Positions 1-9,134 of a stretch of 64,000 bases of DNA are shown piece after piece; position 1 is the stretch's first letter; every line of letters starts with the position of its first letter. The notes below the pieces were generated by a model. It had not been told where the DNA came from. It worked only from the letters and a program-made list of their open reading frames with translations, and searched no databases. Source of the stretch: Celerinatantimonas yamalensis (GTDB lineage: Bacteria > Pseudomonadota > Gammaproteobacteria > Enterobacterales > Celerinatantimonadaceae); NCBI RefSeq assembly GCF_046054155.1, contig NZ_JBEQCT010000001.1, positions 124,001-188,000 on the forward strand, read 5' to 3'. The translations under genes were made by a program, and so were the position numbers.

Positions 1-509
1 AAAATGCGCATATATTTTGCGAGAACCACATACTCGGGTTGATATTGGGCTATTTTCGCTTGAATTCGTTGCTCATGTTCACTGCGACTTAATCCATCGT
101 GGCTGATGAAGTGAAATGGAATATCAAATTTTTCGGTTAGGTTTTGCAACGTGTCATAGTTGCCGATAACCGCTGCTATTTCGACATTGAGATCACCATA
201 TGCGGCTTTCATCAGTATGTCACCCAGGCAATGTGCTTCTTTAGTGACTAAAATAACAATCCGCTTACGGCCATTAGTGACTAAGCGGTAGTTCCCATCG
301 ACAGGAAGCTGTTCTTTGAGATCATGCTCAAAGTCATTTTCCTTGAACTCACCGGATAATTCAGTACGCATAAAAAAACGATTGTGGCTATTATCGACAA
401 ATTCATTATTTTTTATAATGTTCAAATTGTAATTAGAACATACACTGGTAATACGAGCGATTAAACCTTGTTCATCAGGACAATCGGTTAATAAAATTTT
501 GTGTTGCAT
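1..509 (-). CDS. purU: Formyltetrahydrofolate deformylase, partial (C-terminus beyond left edge)
   Basis: Hydrolyses 10-formyl-THF to formate and THF, supplying formate for PurT-dependent purine synthesis in the cytoplasm. My translation of the reverse strand from the ATG at 509 gives a protein starting MQHKILLTDCPDEQGLIARI, the ACT-domain opening typical of PurU. It continues into the formyltransferase-like domain, with a stretch resembling VILVTKEAHCLGDIL. About 169 residues are visible; the family is about 280 residues, so roughly 40% lies outside. It starts 8 nt downstream of the ychJ stop on the same strand, so the two are probably co-transcribed. E. coli also has purU next to ychJ. Confidence 0.93.
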   Translation of the reverse strand, partial: MQHKILLTDCPDEQGLIARITSVCSNYNLNIIKNNEFVDNSHNRFFMRTELSGEFKENDFEHDLKEQLPVDGNYRLVTNGRKRIVILVTKEAHCLGDILMKAAYGDLNVEIAAVIGNYDTLQNLTEKFDIPFHFISHDGLSRSEHEQRIQAKIAQYQPEYVVLAKYMRI

Positions 510-516
510 GGTGCTC

Positions 517-981
517 TCATTTAGTTCGTGCCGAAAGGCAGCACTGTTTATATTTTTTTCCACTTTGACAAGGGCAAGGGGCATTACGCCCGATTGGCTT
601 AGGAGATATGTCGCCATCGGTATAGACCCATCGGTCGTTCAATTTTACAAACCGAGAGCGTTCATGAAGACAACCTAAACCAGTCTCTTGGCGATACCAA
701 GCTTTGAACTCAACCAAACCAAATGACATGTCCTGGGGATACGCGTGTAGTTCTATCTGCAGTTTGACCCACTGTGTATCTTGTTGATTGAGAATCTCTA
801 TGCTCAAACCTTTGCGATAATCGGGATGGTGGGTATGCCAAAGATAGTCACCTAGGCCTAACACAAAGGCACTGTAACGTGCTCGCATTAATGCAAGCGG
901 GGTCAGCGCAGGTTGGCCTTGATGAAGTGGTTGACAACATTGCGAATAAGGTAAGCCGCTTTGGCAGTAGCAGTCTTGCAT
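517..981 (-). CDS. ychJ: YchJ family SEC-C metal-binding protein
   Basis: 154 residues, the usual length for the UPF0225/YchJ family. It carries a SEC-C zinc-binding motif at each end: C4, C6, C15, C16 at the N-terminus and C136, C138, C147, C148 at the C-terminus, the latter in CPCQSGKKYKQCC. Between them is an NTF2-like domain. SEC-C motifs bind zinc (as in SecA) and often mediate protein contacts; the cellular job of YchJ is not established. The ATG at 981 follows a GGAG ribosome-binding site. It lies directly upstream of purU on the same strand, as in E. coli. Confidence 0.93.
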   Translation of the reverse strand: MQDCYCQSGLPYSQCCQPLHQGQPALTPLALMRARYSAFVLGLGDYLWHTHHPDYRKGLSIEILNQQDTQWVKLQIELHAYPQDMSFGLVEFKAWYRQETGLGCLHERSRFVKLNDRWVYTDGDISPKPIGRNAPCPCQSGKKYKQCCLSARTK

Positions 982-1207
982 AATCTCCAGCGGATGAGTT
1001 TAAGGGGGGTCTAATTTAGCGTGTTGGGCGCTGAATTCAACCGAGATTATCCATAGGATTAGTTATTTTAATGAATTAATCCTTCATGGATTGAAACACC
1101 AGCTGTTCAAAAATTGTCAATTTAGTGACTGGGGTTTACCATGAAGAAGGTTCAACGTGTTTATTATGATGTTTTCGTGATGATAAACCCACACCAAGGA
1201 GGTTATT

Positions 1208-2065
1208 TTGTCTATATCGAGAATCATCCAGTTGCAAGATGGAACCGAACTGCCCGTTATTGGTCAAGGAACTTGGTGGGTTGGTGACAATCCAAATCAA
1301 CGGACTCAAGAAATTGAAGCGCTGCGGCGGGGCATTGAGTTAGGTATGAAGGTTTTGGATACCGCTGAAATGTATGGCGATGGTCTGGCTGAAATGGTTG
1401 TTGGCGAGGCAATAGCTGATTGCCGTGAGTCTGTGTTTTTGGTGTCTAAAGTATTGCCTCATCACGCGGCTGGTCTTGAATTACAACAGAGCTTGGAACA
1501 ATCGCTGGAGCGCTTGCAAACCGATTATCTTGATCTGTATTTATTGCATTGGCGCGGCAGTATTCCGTTGCAGCAAACGGTTGATGGTTTAGAGCAGTTA
1601 CGCCAATCGGGAGTGATTCGACGTTGGGGAGTATCTAATATGGATACTTGTGACATGCAAGATCTCCTGCAATGCAAGGGGGGCGAGCATTGCCAAGTGA
1701 ATCAAGTGCTCTATCATCTTGCCTCGCGCGGCGTGGAGTTTGACCTTAAACCTTGGTTGAATGAACAGCATATCCCGATGATGGCTTATTCACCGTTGGC
1801 GCAGGCAGGACGTTTACATGATGAACTTCTTGCCAGTGACATACTGAGAGGGATTGCCGATGAGCTTGATGCCGATCCATTTCAAGTCATGTTGGCTTGG
1901 AGTATTCGTGATGGGCATACGTTAGCGATCCCTAAATCATCCAATGTGTCTCATGTACAACGTAATATTCAAGCGGCTTCGCTGGCTCTGAGTGATACTC
2001 AGTTGCAGCAACTGGATCAGGTCTTTGTACCGCCTACTCATAAAATGCCCCTTGATATTATATAA
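1208..2065 (+). CDS. Aldo/keto reductase family oxidoreductase
   Basis: NADPH-dependent reduction of carbonyl compounds is the family role; the substrate cannot be told from sequence. The AKR catalytic tetrad is visible: D51 and Y56 in LDTAEMYGDG, K81 in LVSKV, and H114 in YLLHW. The 285-residue length fits a compact prokaryotic AKR such as E. coli YeaE, which it resembles most. The start is a TTG, supported by a very strong AAGGAGG at about 1197-1203; no ATG fits as well. The 226 nt upstream hold no gene. Confidence 0.9.
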   Translation: MSISRIIQLQDGTELPVIGQGTWWVGDNPNQRTQEIEALRRGIELGMKVLDTAEMYGDGLAEMVVGEAIADCRESVFLVSKVLPHHAAGLELQQSLEQSLERLQTDYLDLYLLHWRGSIPLQQTVDGLEQLRQSGVIRRWGVSNMDTCDMQDLLQCKGGEHCQVNQVLYHLASRGVEFDLKPWLNEQHIPMMAYSPLAQAGRLHDELLASDILRGIADELDADPFQVMLAWSIRDGHTLAIPKSSNVSHVQRNIQAASLALSDTQLQQLDQVFVPPTHKMPLDII

Positions 2066-2151
2066 TCACAACTTAAATCAGGTTATGCTGATTATATAAA
2101 GAGGTGAGTCATTGCTAATGAGGAATTATAAGCTGAATCGTATTGGAACGT

Positions 2152-3624
2152 ATGGGTGAGACTAGTTTGTGGATCCATTTCACCTTGGAGTCAACGATTT
2201 CACGATTGATTGCTATTTTTTATAGCATGTTGATTATCGCGGTTGTACTTCGAGTTGTTATGAGGCGCCGTGAAATCGGTTTTTCTCTGGCATGGTTGGC
2301 GCTAATTATGGGGATTCCGCTCGCGGGTGTCATCCTGTACGGATTATTTGGCGAACTGAAACTCGGCGCCCGTCGAGCTGAGCAAAGTCGGTTGATGTAT
2401 CGACCCTATAAGTTATGGCTAAAAAGTAATACGCATCATCGTGATATTGAGGTTGCTAGCCTGGCGGCTCCAATTGCAAATTTAGTGCGATTTCGCACGG
2501 GTATGCCTTTTCAAAGCGGTAATCAGTTGCAACTAATTACTTCAACCCAGCGTATTATTTTTCAATTATTACAAGATATTCATGCCGCTAAGCGCGAATG
2601 TTTGTTGGAATTTTATATTTGGCATAACGGTGGGTTAGTTGAACAGGTGAATCAAGCTTTATTAGCCGCTTGTTCGCGCGGTGTTGATTGTCGCATTCTC
2701 CTTGATTCAGTCGGCAGCCGTGAATTTTTACGTAGTCCTTGGGCTGAAAATTTACGCCAAGCCGGTGTGCAAATTGTCGAGGTGCTGCCTGTTGGAACAT
2801 TTCGTATGTTATTTCAGCGCCAAGATCTGCGAATGCATCGCAAGTTGGTGGTGATCGATCAACAAATTGGTTATACCGGGTCGATGAATATGGTTGATCC
2901 GCGTTATTTTAAACAAGATGCGGGAGTGGGACAGTGGGTTGATGTGATGACGCGCTTGCAAGGTCCTACGATTGATTCGATGTGGACAACGTTCATCTGG
3001 GATTGGGAGATGGAAACCGGAGAGCGATTATTGACAGCGGCCCCGCAGATGACCCTTCCCATTACTGCTTACAGTGACTGTCTAGTACAACTTATTCCAT
3101 CAGGACCACGCTTTAGCGATGATATGATCCCACAAATATTGTTGCAGGCGATCTATAGTGCGCGACACTCTATCTGCTTGACTACGCCATATTTTGTGCC
3201 GGAAGAGAGCTTAGCGGCTGCGCTCAAATCAGTTTCGCAGCGCGGTGTCCAAGTGGATATTATTTTACCAGAGCAGAATGATTCTCGGATGGTTAAATAT
3301 GCTAGCCGAGTCTTCATTGAGGAGTTAGTGAGCGCCGGTGTCGCTATTCATCAGTTCCAAGGTGGGCTATTACATACGAAGAGTGTATTGATTGATGAAA
3401 AAATGGTGTTGATTGGTACTGTGAACTTGGACAAGCGCAGCTTTTGGTTGAATTTTGAAGTCACATTATTGGTCGATGACCCTGTATTTGCAGTGCAGCT
3501 GGTTGCGCTACAAAAAAGTTATCGTGAACAGTCTATTGCTATCATTTTAAACCGTTGGCGTAAACGGCCTTTTAAAGAGCGAATTTTAGAGAACTTGTTT
3601 TATCTACTCAGTCCGTTATTGTAG
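2152..3624 (+). CDS. clsA: Cardiolipin synthase A
   Basis: Makes cardiolipin by condensing two phosphatidylglycerol molecules in the inner membrane. Two N-terminal membrane segments (about residues 15-37 and 43-65) precede two phospholipase D HKD motifs: H229-K231-D236 in MHRKLVVIDQQIGYTGSMN and H408-K410-D415 in LHTKSVLID. The overall sequence tracks E. coli ClsA closely, including the conserved SMNMVDPRYFKQDAGVGQW and the C-terminal FSPLL-like end. I chose the ATG at 2152; an in-frame TTG at 2143 is also possible, and the ribosome-binding sites are weak for both. In E. coli clsA lies just beyond the opp operon; here it is about 10 kb away. Confidence 0.96.
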   Translation: MGETSLWIHFTLESTISRLIAIFYSMLIIAVVLRVVMRRREIGFSLAWLALIMGIPLAGVILYGLFGELKLGARRAEQSRLMYRPYKLWLKSNTHHRDIEVASLAAPIANLVRFRTGMPFQSGNQLQLITSTQRIIFQLLQDIHAAKRECLLEFYIWHNGGLVEQVNQALLAACSRGVDCRILLDSVGSREFLRSPWAENLRQAGVQIVEVLPVGTFRMLFQRQDLRMHRKLVVIDQQIGYTGSMNMVDPRYFKQDAGVGQWVDVMTRLQGPTIDSMWTTFIWDWEMETGERLLTAAPQMTLPITAYSDCLVQLIPSGPRFSDDMIPQILLQAIYSARHSICLTTPYFVPEESLAAALKSVSQRGVQVDIILPEQNDSRMVKYASRVFIEELVSAGVAIHQFQGGLLHTKSVLIDEKMVLIGTVNLDKRSFWLNFEVTLLVDDPVFAVQLVALQKSYREQSIAIILNRWRKRPFKERILENLFYLLSPLL

Positions 3625-3819
3625 TGCTTTATCGAGTAAGGTAAGTGATTGCTTCAGGACATATTTTATGATGAGTTCGTTACAGTGACTATTTAATTGC
3701 TTACTTGCTCGCATTGAACCAAGTTTTTACTTGCATTGGATATTCAACCGAACAGTCTGGCTCTGTATTAACTAGAGTCTAGGTTGTTTATTATCAGTTT
3801 ATAATCAATAGGAATGTAT

Positions 3820-4278
3820 ATGAAACAGGGAGCAGAGCTCATTAGTATAGGATTATTGAGTGTCTGGTTACTCGCAGGTTGTAGCCAGCATCAGGCCCCG
3901 CCTGCTCATACTCAACAGCCAACTAATGATGATGCTATTAATAAATGTTGGCAACAGGTTGGGGCTCGTTCACAACTAGCTAGTTGTTTGCAGCAAGCGT
4001 TATCTCAGGCTGGTGCAAAAGCTGATCAAGCTGAAAAAGCGGCGACGGCTGATTCTCAACAACTTGATATGATGACAAGTGCGAATATTGATGCAAAACG
4101 CAATTTTAGTGCGGCAAAACGCAGTTTTCATCAATTTCGAGAACGGTTCTGCCGCTGGCAAGAATCGATGTCGGTGGGTGGTGGTAGTGGTGCCGGTGAT
4201 ACATATCGAGGCTGTTATGTCGAGACAACACGCTGGTGGACTCATTTGCTCAATCGTCAGCTAGATAAAGATCAATAA
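3820..4278 (+). CDS. Small lipoprotein with LprI/DUF1311-like domain
   Basis: The signal peptide ends in the lipobox LLAGC, so the cysteine at residue 21 is the likely lipidation site and the protein is envelope-anchored. The remainder has the cysteine and tryptophan pattern of lysozyme-inhibitor LprI (DUF1311) domains: an early Cys pair (NKCWQQ...ASC), a central RSFHQFRERFC segment, a GGS-type loop, a fourth Cys, and a helical end. Inhibition of lysozyme is an inference from the family. An ATG at 3814 is also in frame, but the AGGA at 3810-3813 abuts it, whereas it lies 6 nt from the ATG at 3820. Mature length is about 130 residues. Confidence 0.72.
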   Translation: MKQGAELISIGLLSVWLLAGCSQHQAPPAHTQQPTNDDAINKCWQQVGARSQLASCLQQALSQAGAKADQAEKAATADSQQLDMMTSANIDAKRNFSAAKRSFHQFRERFCRWQESMSVGGGSGAGDTYRGCYVETTRWWTHLLNRQLDKDQ

Positions 4279-4295
4279 GTCACATATCAGTAGAT

Positions 4296-4316
4296 TGGGT
4301 TGGTAAGACCAACCCA
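4296..4316. terminator. Perfect hairpin between convergent genes
   Basis: A 9-bp perfect stem (TGGGTTGGT / ACCAACCCA) with a 3-nt loop lies 17 nt after the lipoprotein stop and 10 nt before the end of the convergent carboxypeptidase gene. Neither side has a clear T-tract, so termination is likely but not certain. Confidence 0.5.
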
Positions 4317-4325
4317 GTAGGTTAA

Positions 4326-5828
4326 TCAATTATCGTTTAGATAGCGTTGGCGCAAATGTTGGTGGAAGTACTCAGGGTTGAGAATTTCCCCCGTTGCAGC
4401 GCTAACCAACTTGTCGGTGGTGTGTAAACACCCTTGTTGCCAGATGTGGGTGCGAAGCCACTCAGTGATAGGTTGAATGTTCCCTTGTTCAAGTTCAGCG
4501 GCTATGGTGGGAAATTGCTGTGTCATCGCCGCATAAAATTGTGCAGCATACATGGCACCGAGGGTATAGCTTGGAAAATAGCCAAAACTACCATCGGTCC
4601 AGTGAATATCTTGCATACACCCATCGCGATAATTGTCTTTGGTTGAAATATGTAGGTATTTTTTCATCAGTTCATCCCACAGCTCTGGAATGTCATCGAC
4701 TTCAATTACTCCACTTATCAGGTCTCGTTCAATTTGATAGCGCAACATAATATGTGCTGGATAAGTGACCTCATCGGCATCAACACGGATATATCCAGGT
4801 TTCACCTGTAAGTAATGGCGATGAAATTGCGTGATATTGAGATCGCTTTCTAAATGCTGTTGAACCCAAGGCAGGATGGTTTGTAACACGGCTTGATGGC
4901 GACCTAACTGCATCTCAAAAAAGAGGCTCTGACTTTCATGGATCCCCATTGAGCGCGCTTCACCAACAGGAAGGCCTCGCCACTGCTGTGGCAGGTTTTG
5001 TTCATAGCGAGCATGTCCGGTTTCATGAATAATTCCCATTAAACTACGTGAAAAATCTTCAGATTCGTAACGTGTGGTAATGCGGACATCTTCAGGTACG
5101 CCCCCGCAAAATGGATGGGTACTGACATCAAGCCTACCGTGATTAAAATCAAAGCCGAAATAGTCCATTATTTTAAGACCAACCGCTTTTTGTGCATCAT
5201 CGCCATAATGGCCATAATGGCCATTATGGCCATATGGGAGTATTTGCCAGTCTTGTTGCTTTGCTTGCACGGTTTGAATTAGTTCAGGTAGCCATTGCTG
5301 CATCGGACCAAACACTTGATCGAGACGTTGCTGGGTCATCTCTGGCTCATAAAAGTCAATCAACGTGTCATAAGGTAACATCCCGGTGATTGAGGAGCGA
5401 ATTTTAGCTTCCTCACGAGAGAGCGTGACAACTTCTTTAAAATTTTTGGCAAATCCCGTCCAATCATTATGATGGCGTTGATCTCGCCATGCGTATTCAC
5501 ACTGGCTACCGGCTAAACTTTTGGCTTTAACCAATTCAGTGGGTAGCATGGTCGCAAGTTGCCAGCGGCGGCGCATCTCTCGTAGTGATTGATGTTCGCT
5601 CATATCAAGAGACTCGTCTTCAGCACGCTCAAACCACTCAGTTAAGCCGTTTTGGTTATAGGTTTGATGAATTGTGACTGCTAACTCGGAAAGTGCATTA
5701 CTACGTGCTTGGTTTCCACCACTTGGCATCGTGGTTGCTTGGTCCCAGCTGACAATCGATTGAAGATGCTGGAGGTGATAAATCCTTTGAAATTGCTCAG
5801 TTAGTTTTTGATAAAAAGGCCCAGCCAT
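4326..5828 (-). CDS. Metallocarboxypeptidase of family M32 (thermostable carboxypeptidase type)
   Basis: Zinc carboxypeptidase that removes C-terminal residues from peptides in the cytoplasm. The M32 signature HETGH is at residues 268-272, and the second conserved block HESQS is at about 297-301. The 500-residue length is normal for the family, and the whole chain is the expected mostly helical M32 fold. One odd feature is a short repeated insert at residues 200-210 (GHNGHYGHYGD), encoded by a 26-bp perfect DNA palindrome. The insert sits away from the active-site motifs. The ATG at 5828 follows a GGGAG. Confidence 0.94.
   Translation of the reverse strand: MAGPFYQKLTEQFQRIYHLQHLQSIVSWDQATTMPSGGNQARSNALSELAVTIHQTYNQNGLTEWFERAEDESLDMSEHQSLREMRRRWQLATMLPTELVKAKSLAGSQCEYAWRDQRHHNDWTGFAKNFKEVVTLSREEAKIRSSITGMLPYDTLIDFYEPEMTQQRLDQVFGPMQQWLPELIQTVQAKQQDWQILPYGHNGHYGHYGDDAQKAVGLKIMDYFGFDFNHGRLDVSTHPFCGGVPEDVRITTRYESEDFSRSLMGIIHETGHARYEQNLPQQWRGLPVGEARSMGIHESQSLFFEMQLGRHQAVLQTILPWVQQHLESDLNITQFHRHYLQVKPGYIRVDADEVTYPAHIMLRYQIERDLISGVIEVDDIPELWDELMKKYLHISTKDNYRDGCMQDIHWTDGSFGYFPSYTLGAMYAAQFYAAMTQQFPTIAAELEQGNIQPITEWLRTHIWQQGCLHTTDKLVSAATGEILNPEYFHQHLRQRYLNDN
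5208..5233. repeat. 26-bp perfect palindrome and tandem GGCCATAAT-type repeat inside the M32 gene
   Basis: The 13-mer ATGGCCATAATGG is followed immediately by its exact reverse complement, centred between 5220 and 5221. The left arm extends into a further 9-nt repeat unit to about 5201. It encodes the glycine/histidine/tyrosine repeat of the carboxypeptidase, so the reading frame is preserved. Confidence 0.9.
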
Positions 5829-5863
5829 GACATGTACTCCCTATGGATGTGGCAGATGAAGAT

Positions 5864-6442
5864 TTAACCAAGACGACGTGCATGACGTTCTTGGTTATCT
5901 GTTTTTCGTTCAATACTTTTGCGTAGCAAGACATAGATAGCACCATATCCCCCATGCATTGGCAAGGCAGAATGAATAGCTAATACATCTTCTAGTTGTG
6001 GTAACCAATGACTGACATAGCTTTTCATCCGAGCTGGTGGGTTAGAACGGGCTCCTTTACCATGGATCACAATAATACAACGATAGCCCTTGCTTTGGCT
6101 TCGGTGAATAAAAGTCAGTAATTGATCGCGAGCTTGCTCTGTTCTGAGTTGATGTAAATCAATGCGATCCCCAATCGGATATTTACCCAAGCGAAGTTTT
6201 TTGAAGACTCCTTCTTGGATCCCATCTTTTTTATAACTAACGAGATCGTCAGGTTTAAGTCTTACCGGCTCAGTTAAGGATAATAATGCTTGATCGGTTG
6301 TTTGCTCGGCAATCGCTGCTGCTCGGCGAGCTAATTGCGCCTCGCTAGGTGGGCTAGCAGGATTAATGCTAATGTAGCGATCTTGATCGAGCGGTGCTAC
6401 ATCTTGCAGTTGTTGGCGAAATAACTCAAATTCATCGTTCAT
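5864..6442 (-). CDS. smrA: Smr-domain endonuclease SmrA
   Basis: 192 residues with a C-terminal Smr (MutS2-related) domain at about residues 90-175. It shows the conserved DLHQLRTEQA, VIHGKGARS and MHGGYGAIYVLLRK blocks. It resembles E. coli SmrA (YdaL) over its full length, including the preceding VSYKKDGIQEGVFKKLRLGKYP-type segment and the end ERHARR. Smr domains of this class nick DNA or cleave RNA; the physiological substrate of SmrA is unclear. The ATG follows AGGAGG. It sits just upstream of the M32 peptidase on the same strand, with a 35-nt gap. Confidence 0.92.
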   Translation of the reverse strand: MNDEFELFRQQLQDVAPLDQDRYISINPASPPSEAQLARRAAAIAEQTTDQALLSLTEPVRLKPDDLVSYKKDGIQEGVFKKLRLGKYPIGDRIDLHQLRTEQARDQLLTFIHRSQSKGYRCIIVIHGKGARSNPPARMKSYVSHWLPQLEDVLAIHSALPMHGGYGAIYVLLRKSIERKTDNQERHARRLG

Positions 6443-6550
6443 AGCAACCTCCTGCGACAGTGATGGTTTTGTCAGGTGTTATGACGCAACGTTACTCTAT
6501 GGTAAACGCTGTTCACTGATTCACTCATCGTTTGTTATGTTGTTCGACCT

Positions 6551-7444
6551 CTAATGGATACGTTTAATGGTGTAGCCTGTTTGTTTGAGTAAGGCTAACA
6601 CACCTTGCTTACCCGCTAAATGTAATGCACCTACCACGACAAACTGTGGTTGCTCACTTTTAATTTGAGTGAATTCTTTCAGCCAACGGCGATTGCGCTG
6701 CGTGAGCAGGTTTTTCTGAAAGTTAACTTGTTCCTGATGATGGATGCCTTTCTGATCCTGTTGTAATAGATCGATCAATCGCTCTTGATTGCCACTTCGC
6801 CATGCAGCTATGGTGTCATCAATCCCTGTTTTAATGGAATCATCGGTGGCTAGCGTTTGTTGTAATACATCGTTTTGGTCATCTTTTAAAGTCGCCAAGG
6901 CTTGGAATTGCTGAGTGACTGTTTCCAATGATGAGACGGGTTTATGAGTGTGAGTGGCTTTGTTTAAAAAAAACTGATCAATACCAAGTGCGCTGGTATA
7001 GCCTAATTTTTGATAAATGTGTTGGCTTATCAATATGCTGACATACCATGGATACAGATGCTGCAGTTGGGTCATCGATAACCCTAGCGATTGACTGCGT
7101 TGGCGCAGCTTATGTTGTAATGATGCGGGGAGTAGATCGGCTAATGTTTGGTCCTCTGGCAAGGTGACTGTCTTCCGAATCTGTTCCCGTACTTGATCGG
7201 ATATATAACGCGTGTCTACTTCGACCCATAAGCGTGAGCTATTTGCAAATGCCTTCAAGGCCGCTTTAGGCAGTGGGTATAGTTTTTTGCTACCAATATG
7301 GATCGAGCCAAAAAAATACAGCGTTTGGTGACCTTTTTGAGCTTGCCAGAGTGCGGGATTTGCTTGGCTTGTTAGTGGCAAGAAAAGTACTAACAGCGTT
7401 AGCCAACGCGGATAACTAAAACGGAAAAACTTAAGCATAATCAA
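6551..7444 (-). CDS. TraB/GumN family protein
   Basis: 297 residues. A cleavable-looking signal peptide (about 1-28, ending near SQA) is followed by the family signature LYFFGSIHIGSKKLYPLP. Conserved internal elements follow, such as LWVEVD and the terminal FVVVGALHLAGKQGVL. TraB/GumN proteins are predicted metal-dependent peptidase-like hydrolases with paired GxxH motifs, seen here as GSIH and GALH; their bacterial role is not settled. The start overlaps the upstream SDR gene by 4 nt, so the two are translationally coupled. Confidence 0.88.
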   Translation of the reverse strand: MIMLKFFRFSYPRWLTLLVLFLPLTSQANPALWQAQKGHQTLYFFGSIHIGSKKLYPLPKAALKAFANSSRLWVEVDTRYISDQVREQIRKTVTLPEDQTLADLLPASLQHKLRQRSQSLGLSMTQLQHLYPWYVSILISQHIYQKLGYTSALGIDQFFLNKATHTHKPVSSLETVTQQFQALATLKDDQNDVLQQTLATDDSIKTGIDDTIAAWRSGNQERLIDLLQQDQKGIHHQEQVNFQKNLLTQRNRRWLKEFTQIKSEQPQFVVVGALHLAGKQGVLALLKQTGYTIKRIH

Positions 7445-8283
7445 GCGCCTCCTTTTAATAGTAAGCGATCAAGGGCTTTGGTTGACAAAATGCGACGAGC
7501 TATAGCCACTAATTTGGTTGGGCGAGTGACATAATAGCGTGTTTTGGGGGTAGCACTGCGTAAGGCATCAAGCAGGCAATCTGCAATAGCGTCAGGTTCA
7601 AGGGTATGTCGACTGGGCGGTTGATCACTGCCAAGACGGGTTAAAGTGGCTTGGTAATTGTCTCGGTGGCGTGATGTTTGCCACGCGATGGTATTTAAAA
7701 ATACCTGCTTAGCATTTGCTCGAAAACGGCTATTAATGGGCCCTGGTTCAATTAAGCATACTTTGATTGGGGTATCACTTAGCTCTAAGCGTAGGGTGTC
7801 GGTATAGCCTTCAAGCGCAAACTTGGATGCGCAGTAAGCTCCCCGATAGCGCAGGGCCGCCAGTCCTAACACCGAACTGTTTTGAATAATGCGCCCTCGT
7901 TGTTGGTTTAACATCAAAGGCAGCACTAACCGGATCAAGTGATGCCAACCAAAAAAGTTATTTTCAAATTGCGCTCGCAGCGCATTGGTGCTGAGATCTT
8001 CTAAAGCACCAGTTTGGCCATAAGCCCCGTTATTAAATAGTGCATCGATGCGTCCACCTAGCTGTTCCAGTGCTTGTGCATATCCTTGTTCTATCGAATC
8101 ACTGCAGGCAAGATCGAGGGTAACCGCGTTAAGCCCTTGCTCGCGTAGACGTAAGGTATCTTCTTTGCGACGACAACTTGCTACGACACGATAATCGTGT
8201 TGATGGAGCGTCTTGGCGCAGTGATAACCAATTCCACTTGAGCAGCCAGTGATTAATATATGAGAAATTGTTGTCATAGACAT
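7441..8283 (-). CDS. Short-chain dehydrogenase/reductase (YbbO-like)
   Basis: 280-residue classical SDR. The NAD(P)-binding motif TGCSSGIG is at about residues 12-19, the NNG motif near 84-86, the catalytic serine in the NSS at 135-137, and Y150-x3-K154 in AYCASKFALEG. It resembles E. coli YbbO, an NADP-linked aldehyde reductase, including the LIEPGPI segment and the hydrophobic, basic C-terminus. The substrate is unknown. It is the first gene of a two-gene operon with the TraB/GumN gene. Confidence 0.88.
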   Translation of the reverse strand: MSMTTISHILITGCSSGIGYHCAKTLHQHDYRVVASCRRKEDTLRLREQGLNAVTLDLACSDSIEQGYAQALEQLGGRIDALFNNGAYGQTGALEDLSTNALRAQFENNFFGWHHLIRLVLPLMLNQQRGRIIQNSSVLGLAALRYRGAYCASKFALEGYTDTLRLELSDTPIKVCLIEPGPINSRFRANAKQVFLNTIAWQTSRHRDNYQATLTRLGSDQPPSRHTLEPDAIADCLLDALRSATPKTRYYVTRPTKLVAIARRILSTKALDRLLLKGGA

Positions 8284-8478
8284 AGATTACTACTTCATCA
8301 TGCGTGTTCTAGTCACTATATCACCAGTCGCTTAGTCGCATCTATGCTGGTGAATGGACAACGGAAGAGAAGCGACTATGGTTAGATTATTTGAAGTAAT
8401 CCATAGAGATTAGATTTTTCTGATTGGGGTGTGAGTAAAGCGCGCTTATAATGCCCGCCACTAACGCCCCTGGACTGA

Positions 8479-9087
8479 ATGAAAATGCTGATTTACATCA
8501 TCAATGTATGCGTAAAATTTTTCTTTATGTGTGCTCCTTTTTTTGTGTTGTCGACATATATTGCGATCACCCGCCGTTGGGAAGATAGCGTTCGGCGCAC
8601 TTTGGCCATAAAGGTCATGGTGGCGAGTATATTGATGTGTGTCATTGTCTATATAGGCGGTGATTTTATATTTGCACTATTTGGTATTAATATTCATTCG
8701 TTTCGCATTGGGACGGGGGTGATTTTGCTGTTAACCGCCATTCAACTTTCATCTGGCGGTGATAGCAGCTCTAATGTTGGGCCGGATGTAACGCCCAGTG
8801 ATGTGATGATTGTACCGTTGACGACACCTGTGGTTGTCGGACCCGCTATTTTGGGGTCTATTGTTGTGATGGCTGCTGAAGCACACACGATCACAACGCG
8901 AATTGCTGATTTGACTGGCATTACTCTGGCGATGTTGATGGTTGGATTTATCTTATATATGAGTTCGACCGTTGAACGCTTGGTGACTAAGCAAGGGATT
9001 TCGGTGATGACAAAAATTAGTGGTCTGATCCTCTCTGCTATTGCCGCGCAAATGATTATGACAGGTATTAAAGCGTTTATTCACTAG
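8479..9087 (+). CDS. ychE: MarC/YchE family membrane protein
   Basis: 202 residues with six predicted membrane helices and the family hallmark PLTTPVVVGPAILGS in the middle. MarC-family proteins are inner-membrane proteins of unresolved function (NAAT-like). The position close to adhE and opp matches ychE of E. coli, which supports the symbol. Here adhE is on the opposite strand, with a DUF3108 gene between them. An alternative ATG lies 6 nt downstream. Confidence 0.85.
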   Translation: MKMLIYIINVCVKFFFMCAPFFVLSTYIAITRRWEDSVRRTLAIKVMVASILMCVIVYIGGDFIFALFGINIHSFRIGTGVILLLTAIQLSSGGDSSSNVGPDVTPSDVMIVPLTTPVVVGPAILGSIVVMAAEAHTITTRIADLTGITLAMLMVGFILYMSSTVERLVTKQGISVMTKISGLILSAIAAQMIMTGIKAFIH

Positions 9088-9134
9088 TCGGATAATGTTA
9101 TGACAAGGCCGCGCTTAGCGGCCACTCTGCACTA

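Noticed and set aside
4000..4264. ORFs in other frames within the LprI-like lipoprotein gene
   Set aside because: The lipoprotein frame has a lipobox, a ribosome-binding site and a family-like pattern; the others have none.
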